NCBI GenBank assembly: GCA_963921935.1
Contig: OY998180.1
Coordinates: 109,057,183-109,121,182 of the forward strand
DNA from: Galeruca laticollis
Lineage: Eukaryota > Arthropoda > Insecta > Coleoptera > Chrysomelidae
DNA length: 64,000 nt
Reading direction: 5' to 3'
Under the pieces are notes generated by a model, which worked only from the letters and a program-made list of their open reading frames with translations, was not told the origin of the DNA and searched no databases. A program made the position numbers and the translations under genes. Shown here piece after piece: positions 57,291 through 64,000 of the stretch (position 1 is its first letter; every line of letters starts with the position of its first letter).

Positions 57291-60200
57291 ATGAGTCATG
57301 CTACTAGGCAATTGAAAATACTTCAATGGAATGTAGCTTCTATAAATAAACGTAAACCAAATTTATTGAACCTGCTATCTCATGAAACTTTTGACATTCT
57401 TATACTTTGTGAAACCTGGCTAAAACCAGGTGTTAATATGAATATATATGGTTATAACAGTATACAAAATAACAGAATTGATGGCAAGGGGGGCGTTGCC
57501 ATTCTAATATCCAAAAATATAAGATTCAAAATCAAATCTATTAAACAGAATTTTAGTAATAATATCGAAACATGCGCTGTATTCATTGAAGACATGAACT
57601 TGTCCTTGGTATCTTTATACAAACCACCAAAATATAATGTTAGCGTGAAGGACTGGGAAAACTTATTTTCACAGTTCAATGGCGATACCATATTCTGTGG
57701 AGATTTCAACTGCCACCACACCCTCTGGGGTTCTGCTGGTGATCAAGTCTGTGGGACACGACTTGTTGACGCCTTAAACAACACCAATTACATAATACTT
57801 AATGATGGATCACCTACCAAAATTAATAGGCCCACACAAAATAAATCTGCAATCGATCTCTCAGTTGCATCACCCAATTTTGTAAGCAAATTGAATTGGT
57901 CAGTACTTCCTGACCCCTTGGGATCAGACCACTTCCCAATTCTATTACAATATAATACTAATTATACTCCCCAGAACATCGCTCCTTCAACCAGATGGAA
58001 TGTCGCTTCTGCAGACTGGACACTATTTTCAAGCCTAATCAAAAACCACTTATTAGTTCAAACTGGTAATGATATGTCTCTTACTAAACTGATCAATATA
58101 ATCTCTGACTCGGCCTCATCATCAATGAAAATAAACCAGCCAGTCTGCATAAAAACCCCTCACCCCCTCTGGTGGGACGAAGAATATTCAGCTAAGGTCT
58201 TACAAAGAAAGAAAGCTCTACTTGAATATAAAAATCTGTCCAACTGGGATAACTACCTCAAGTACAAAAACATCGAATCCCAAACTAAACTTATTTTTAA
58301 GACCAAAAGTATGAACAGTTGGAAGGACTTTCTTAACAATTTAAATAAAAACACACCTATCGATAAACTATGGAATTTTATCAAAAAAATTTCAAATAAA
58401 AAATATTGTAATTCCCAATCATATACATCCACAGAGATGATAGATAAGTTACTAGATTATTTTGCTCCTCCTACTGCTAGTAATACATTCACCAGCACAA
58501 CAAAAATAACTCACTCTAGCAATTTCCCCTGTAATCATTTCAGCTTATCAGAATTGGAATCTGCTCTCTTATCTCGCCGTGGAACGGCGCCCGGCAGTGA
58601 TAATATCACCTATAAAATGCTCACATTTTTACCATCGATAGCTAAGAATGCACTATTAGATATTTTTAATAAATGGTGGCTTAATAGCCGCGTCTTTGAT
58701 GAGCTTAAAGAAACTATCATTGTTCTTATTTGAAAACCCAAATAATATATCTTCTTATCGCCCAATCTCGCTCATGTCCTGTATTATGAAAACGTTTGAA
58801 TGCATGATAAAGGCTAGGTTGGAATGGTATTTAGAATACAATTCAAAACTACCACATTCGCAGTATGGATGTCGACGTGGAATGGGAACGATGGAAGCTG
58901 TCTCCCAATTAGTCTCAGATGTACAATATTCATTCTCGAAAAACTTGTACGTCGGTTGTCTGTTTGTGGACTTAAAAGGCGCATATGACTCGGTTGATCT
59001 GAACATTCTCCCTGAAAGTTTAATTTCATTAAACGTTCATCCTCAGATTTCATATGACATTGTAGACTTGTTTCGCAATCGAAAGATATACATTAAAGAC
59101 AATAATAATGTATTGCATGGACCAAGGGTTGCCAATCACGGATTACCTCAAGGAGCGGCTCTTAGTCCCCTTATATTCAATGTATATACTTATAGTTTAC
59201 ATAACATTGATTCGGATGTAAAATGCATACAATACGTAGATGATTTTTGTTTCTACACCACACAGGATAACTATAATCAATGTGTCAAAGTACTGAAATA
59301 TATTGTATATTGCCTTAAGACATGGTTTAGTGATCACGCCTTAACAATTTCTCCAGAAAAATCAGCTGTTATGTTTTTTACTAGACACAGATTGCACCTC
59401 ACTGATACGCTCACTCTGAGTGGTCTCAAAATACCAATCAAAACAGAATACAAATATTTAGGCGTTGTACTAGATAATAAACTTCTGTGGGGTAGCTACA
59501 TAAACCATCTCAAGAGTAAAGCTGAAAAGGGGATAAATATGTTGAAATGCGTCACAAAAACTAAATGGGGAGCTGATCCTAAAATCGCTCTCCTGTTCTA
59601 TCGGGCATACATTCGGTCGATACTTGATTATGGCTGTATCCTGTATGGGTCTGCTGCAAATGTACATTTAAAAAAAATTGATCGAGTACAATATAGTGCT
59701 ATAAGGATATGCATTGGAGCCTTAAAATCATCGCCCACTCCAGCCATTCTTGCAGAGGCTTTAGGTATCAGACGAAATTATTTAGCTTTTAAAAAACTAT
59801 GTTACTTAAAGTTTTTCAATTATAACAATACCCTTAATCAATTAGTCCCTCAACTGTCCATAGAAAATTTAACAAATAAATATTGGAACAAAAAAAATAG
59901 TCCACCCTTGGCGGATGCATACGTTATTTTCAATAAATGCATTGATCTGATCACACCTCATAAAAAACTTCCCATATTTGAACTTGAATTTTCAGATATC
60001 ACCTTCGGACCAAGAATCATATTTCCGACTTACAGCAAAATCCACACTGTTAACCAATCTCGCCTTAACGAAATAATTAATAAATATAATAGCTTCTTTA
60101 AAATCTTCACAGACGGTTCAAAATCAACAAGCGGTACTGGTTCGGCCGTTTATATCTCCGATACCAGTACTAAACTTCAATATAAAATCTCAGATACTTG

Positions 60201-60971
60201 TTCCATTTTCACTGCCGAAATCATTGCAATCGAAGAAGCACTACAGTGGTAAATTAAACAAAAACTTACGCAAAATGGATTAATAATGTCCGATTCCAAA
60301 TCTGTACTTGAAGCTATTAGCAATCTATCCCACAAAAAGTTATCTACATCTCTAAACGTTTGTAACATTAAGAAACTTCTCCACAAGCTGTCCACACAGG
60401 GGAACATAGTTATTTTCATCTGGGTGAAAGGTCATGCAGGTATTTTGGGGAATGTCAAAGTTGACTCTTTAGCCAAGGAAGCCACTAAATTACCGAATGT
60501 CATAGGTAAATACGATTTTAGTGACATAATTAACAAAGGAAAAATTGAATCACGTAAAAGTTGGGAAAAGAGTTGGATAGAATTTTCCAAAAAATCTAAC
60601 AATCATTACTCTTTAATACATTCAACCTTACCGAATCGCGTCCCACACATTGATGACTATGCTGTAAGCCGAGCGTACTCTGTCACTATTACCAGGTAAA
60701 ATTGAATCATGCTAAATTTCCAGCACATCTTCACAGAATTGGTGTAGCAGAAACGAACATCTGTTCATGCGACAACGAATCCATTGCTGACTTGAACCAC
60801 ATATTTTTTTCATGTGGAAAATATAGCAATAGTCGTCCTAACTTCCTACGTTTCATCACCAACAGTAATATAGCTCAACCCTTTAATTTAACCACTCTGC
60901 TAAGTATGAATAATAAAAATGTCCTAGATCAGTTAATCACTTTTCTCAGAGAAAGCAAACTTGATATCTAA
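57291..60971 (+). pseudogene. I-clade LINE ORF2 (EN-RT-RNase H)
   Basis: ATG 57291 starts MSHATRQLKILQWNVASINK, the APE endonuclease start. GDFNCHHTLWGS and GSDHFPI follow. The RT spans about 58540-59600 with RRGTAPGSDNITYKML, SYRPISLMSCIMKTFE, LFVDLKGAYDSVD, HGLPQGAALSPLIFNVY and YVDDFCFY. RNase H is at 60100-60500 with FTDGSKS, AEIIAIEEAL, MSDSKSVLEAI and HAGILGNVKVDSLAKEA. The end has NICSCDNESIADLNHIFFSC. Defects: a frameshift near 58730, a TAA at 60250 in the RNase H, and a frameshift near 60699. Confidence 0.9.
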
Positions 60972-61053
60972 ATTAATTTCAACCGAAAATATATTAGGAC
61001 CTAATTTAACACCATTTCTGTGGCAAACGGATTCTGTCCAATGCAACCCTCCA

Positions 61054-62049
<996 letters not shown>

Positions 62050-63340
62050 TGAACACGAGCATTATGCTCACCAAGCAGTCTTGGATGCTGAATTGAAGAG
62101 GAATCAAGCGTGGGACCAGCTGGAGCAGCTTATTGGTGAGCTCCAAGACTGTGTCCAACCGAAGAAAAACATCCACACAGAGAGTAAGACCAAGACAACT
62201 AGTGTCTTTAGTGCCTTCAATAGGCTCAAATTACTTGTGAAGGACGTAAAAGTCCCAACTGATCGAGTCTCTAAATCTGTGTACACGCAGACAACACCAC
62301 GCATCCAGGCTATCACGGAGACGACGTCGGCGATAGACACAGAATCCGATGCTGATGTCGAATCGGTTTCTGAAGGCAACCGTGACATTCGCAATGTCAA
62401 ACGGAAACTACCCAAGTCACCCGGTTCGGGTAACAAGGAAACCAAAAAGAGGGAGGCGACAGGAACAACTCCTATCTTCAAGAATGCGGCACAGCCGTCT
62501 GAAGAGAATACGATGGACTGGCAGGAGGTCAGGTATAAGAAGAAGAAGCAAGAAACGGAGCTGCCTGTTAAAGTATCTCGGCATAGGAAGCTACAAAAGC
62601 CGAGAAACAGACAGAATGCCTTGATTGTTTGCCTAAAGGAAAAGAACAAATATGCTGAAATACTTAAAAGAGTCAAAACGGACGTTCCTGAAAAGCAGAC
62701 TGTCTCAGTCGATAAGATCCGTAAAACAGCCAGTGGCAACATGCTGATCGTACTGGCAAGAGAAAACACAGATGGAGGTCAATCTCTGAGACAGGCGATA
62801 GCTGAAATTCTTAGCGATGACGACCAAGTCATCAGTAAAGGGCCCCAAGAAGATATCGAAATCCGTGATCTCGATGAGTTAACGACGAAAGAGGATATCG
62901 TCGCAGCACTGCAGAAAGTGGCTGGGGAAGAACGGCCAATCACGTTGGACACCGTACGGTCACTTCGTAAAGCTTATGGAGGAACCCAGACAGCTTCAGT
63001 GACGCTGGCAGCATCAATGGTGGAAAACGCAATAGGCGAACACGGCAAGATCCGCATTGGCTTGGTCAACTGCCGTATAAGGAGAGTGCAGAGAGTAACT
63101 AAGTGTTACAAATGCTGGCGCTATGGACATGTCTCTGCTAAGTGCAAGAGTGAAGTGGATCGGTCCAGACTCTGTTCCAAATGTGGACAAGAAGGTCACA
63201 AAGCAGCCACTTGCCGAAGGGAAGCTCAATGCGTTTTGTGCGAAAAAGACGACATGGAGAATCGTGCCCACATCTCTGGTAGCAACAAATGCCCAGTTTA
63301 TAGAGAGGCACTTCAGAAGACAAAGAACAAACGATTATGA
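62050..63340 (+). CDS. R1-type ORF1 (Gag-like, zinc knuckles)
   Basis: The frame is open from the CA repeat through HEHYAHQAVLDAELKRNQ to a TGA at 63338-63340. The first half is charged and Ser/Thr-rich. The middle contains an RNA-binding-like segment (NALIVCLKEKNKYAEILKR, GNMLIVLARE, VTLAASMVENAI). The C-terminus has CYKCWRYGHVSAKC, CSKCGQEGHKAATC and a third Cys-His cluster starting CVLCEKDD. These features are standard for R1-clade ORF1. No native ATG was found at the N-terminus; TTG at 62081 is unlikely to be real. The product would bind element RNA. Confidence 0.85.
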
Positions 63341-64000
63341 AAATAGTACAGCTTAACCTCAACCATTGTGAGGCTGCACACGATCTGCTCATGCAGACCG
63401 TGCGCGAATTGAAGGCAGATCTTGCATTGATATCGGAACCATACAGACACCTTACTGCTCAACCGTGGGAAACAGATAGTACCGCTAAAGCGGTCATATG
63501 GTCCTGTGGTAAGTATCCATTTCAGAGTGTTGCTAATAGCACAGAAGCAGGTTTTGTGGGGGCGAAGATAAACGGAATCTATTTCTACAGCTGTTATGCT
63601 CCTCCCAGCCTTACATTAGCCGAATTCATCGACTTCCTAGACCGATTGACCGAAGATGCGAAGCAGCACTCGCCCGTGGCAATCGCAGGGGACTTCAACT
63701 CCTGGGCAGTGGACTGGGGCAGCAAAGAGACGAATTCACGGGGTGAAGTGCTACTGGAGGCCATGTCGACACTGGACGTAGTCTTGCTCAATAGTGGTGA
63801 TAAACCAACATTCATAAGAGGTGACTCGAGCTCCATATTGGATCTTACCTTCGTCAGCAGCACACTCGTTAAGGGGGACTACTCGTGGAGGGTTTTGGAT
63901 ACTTACACGGCTAGTGACCACTGCGCGTTGCTGTGGGAAGTGACTACTGGGAAAACTACTGGAGAAGCGCACCGGAAGCTTAATACAATTGGATGGAAAG
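63337..64000 (+). CDS. R1-type ORF2, endonuclease part (incomplete)
   Basis: ATG 63337 overlaps the ORF1 stop as ATGA. The frame is open to the window end. It encodes MKIVQLNLNHCEAAHDLL, LALISEPY, YSCYAPPSLTLAEF, IAGDFNSWAVDWGS, SILDLTFVS and TASDHCALLWEV. These are the APE-type endonuclease motifs of R1-clade elements, including the catalytic Glu, the GDFN Asp/Asn pair and the SDH His. RT should follow outside the window. The 4-base overlap suggests coupled termination-reinitiation, as described for other R1-clade elements. Confidence 0.9.
   Translation, partial: MKIVQLNLNHCEAAHDLLMQTVRELKADLALISEPYRHLTAQPWETDSTAKAVIWSCGKYPFQSVANSTEAGFVGAKINGIYFYSCYAPPSLTLAEFIDFLDRLTEDAKQHSPVAIAGDFNSWAVDWGSKETNSRGEVLLEAMSTLDVVLLNSGDKPTFIRGDSSSILDLTFVSSTLVKGDYSWRVLDTYTASDHCALLWEVTTGKTTGEAHRKLNTIGWK

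Larger units (their letters stand above)
56440..61052 (+). mobile_element. I-clade LINE
   Basis: Plus-strand non-LTR retrotransposon with ORF1 remnant, endonuclease, RT, RNase H and a C-terminal Cys-rich region. Its 3-prime end runs directly into the CA-based microsatellite at 61057 with no poly(A) or TAA tail. Probably 5-prime truncated near 56440. A few frameshifts and one stop are present. Confidence 0.85.

Overview
This looks like AT-rich arthropod, most probably insect, nuclear DNA. The evidence is an errantivirus-type gypsy element, Jockey, I and R1 clade LINEs, a Penelope-like element, piggyBac, hAT and Tc1/mariner-related transposons, short spliceosomal introns and very long microsatellites. 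There are no bacterial operons and I found no rRNA or tRNA gene. Species cannot be fixed from sequence alone.

Almost everything recognisable is mobile DNA. 1-10.8 kb holds decayed DNA-transposon debris: a hAT C-terminus between inverted repeats, a 0.62 kb palindrome, a three-copy 404 bp tandem array, a zinc-finger pseudogene and scrambled pieces of a DUF4817-type transposon. 10.9-18.7 kb is a structurally complete gypsy/errantivirus insertion on the minus strand with visually identical 184 bp LTRs, a GGTG target duplication and open gag, pol and env. 18.8-23.6 kb is a decayed LINE lying between two pieces of another LINE. 23.8-27.5 kb has a hAT-like MITE and a full-length but broken piggyBac element. 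29.3-33 kb is mostly featureless. 33-36.7 kb holds fold-back repeats with hammerhead-ribozyme-like motifs and a Penelope-like element with RT and GIY-YIG parts. 37.3-39.5 kb is a THAP-domain DNA transposon.

The one convincing host gene is on the minus strand. Three exons (46636-46747, 39886-39959, 39655-39761) join in phase to encode a C1 zinc domain of the ARHGEF2/AKAP13 RhoGEF type. The 6.7 kb intron between the first two contains a second piggyBac element (40488-42921) and, 35 bp further on, a transposon with ~100 bp terminal inverted repeats (42957-46489). The protein of that second transposon carries what looks like a FEN1/XPG (PIN-fold) nuclease active-site series rather than a DDE triad; I consider this the most interesting item in the window.

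47-51.5 kb has a THAP remnant, a degenerate tandem array and a two-exon DUF7869-like transposase gene. 51.9-56.2 kb is a nearly intact Jockey-type LINE (minus). 56.4-61.05 kb is an I-clade LINE (plus) ending at a 991 bp CA-based microsatellite, including about 613 bp of uninterrupted CA. An R1-clade LINE starts directly at the far edge of that array and runs off the window; it is more GC-rich and intact, which fits a young microsatellite-targeted insertion.
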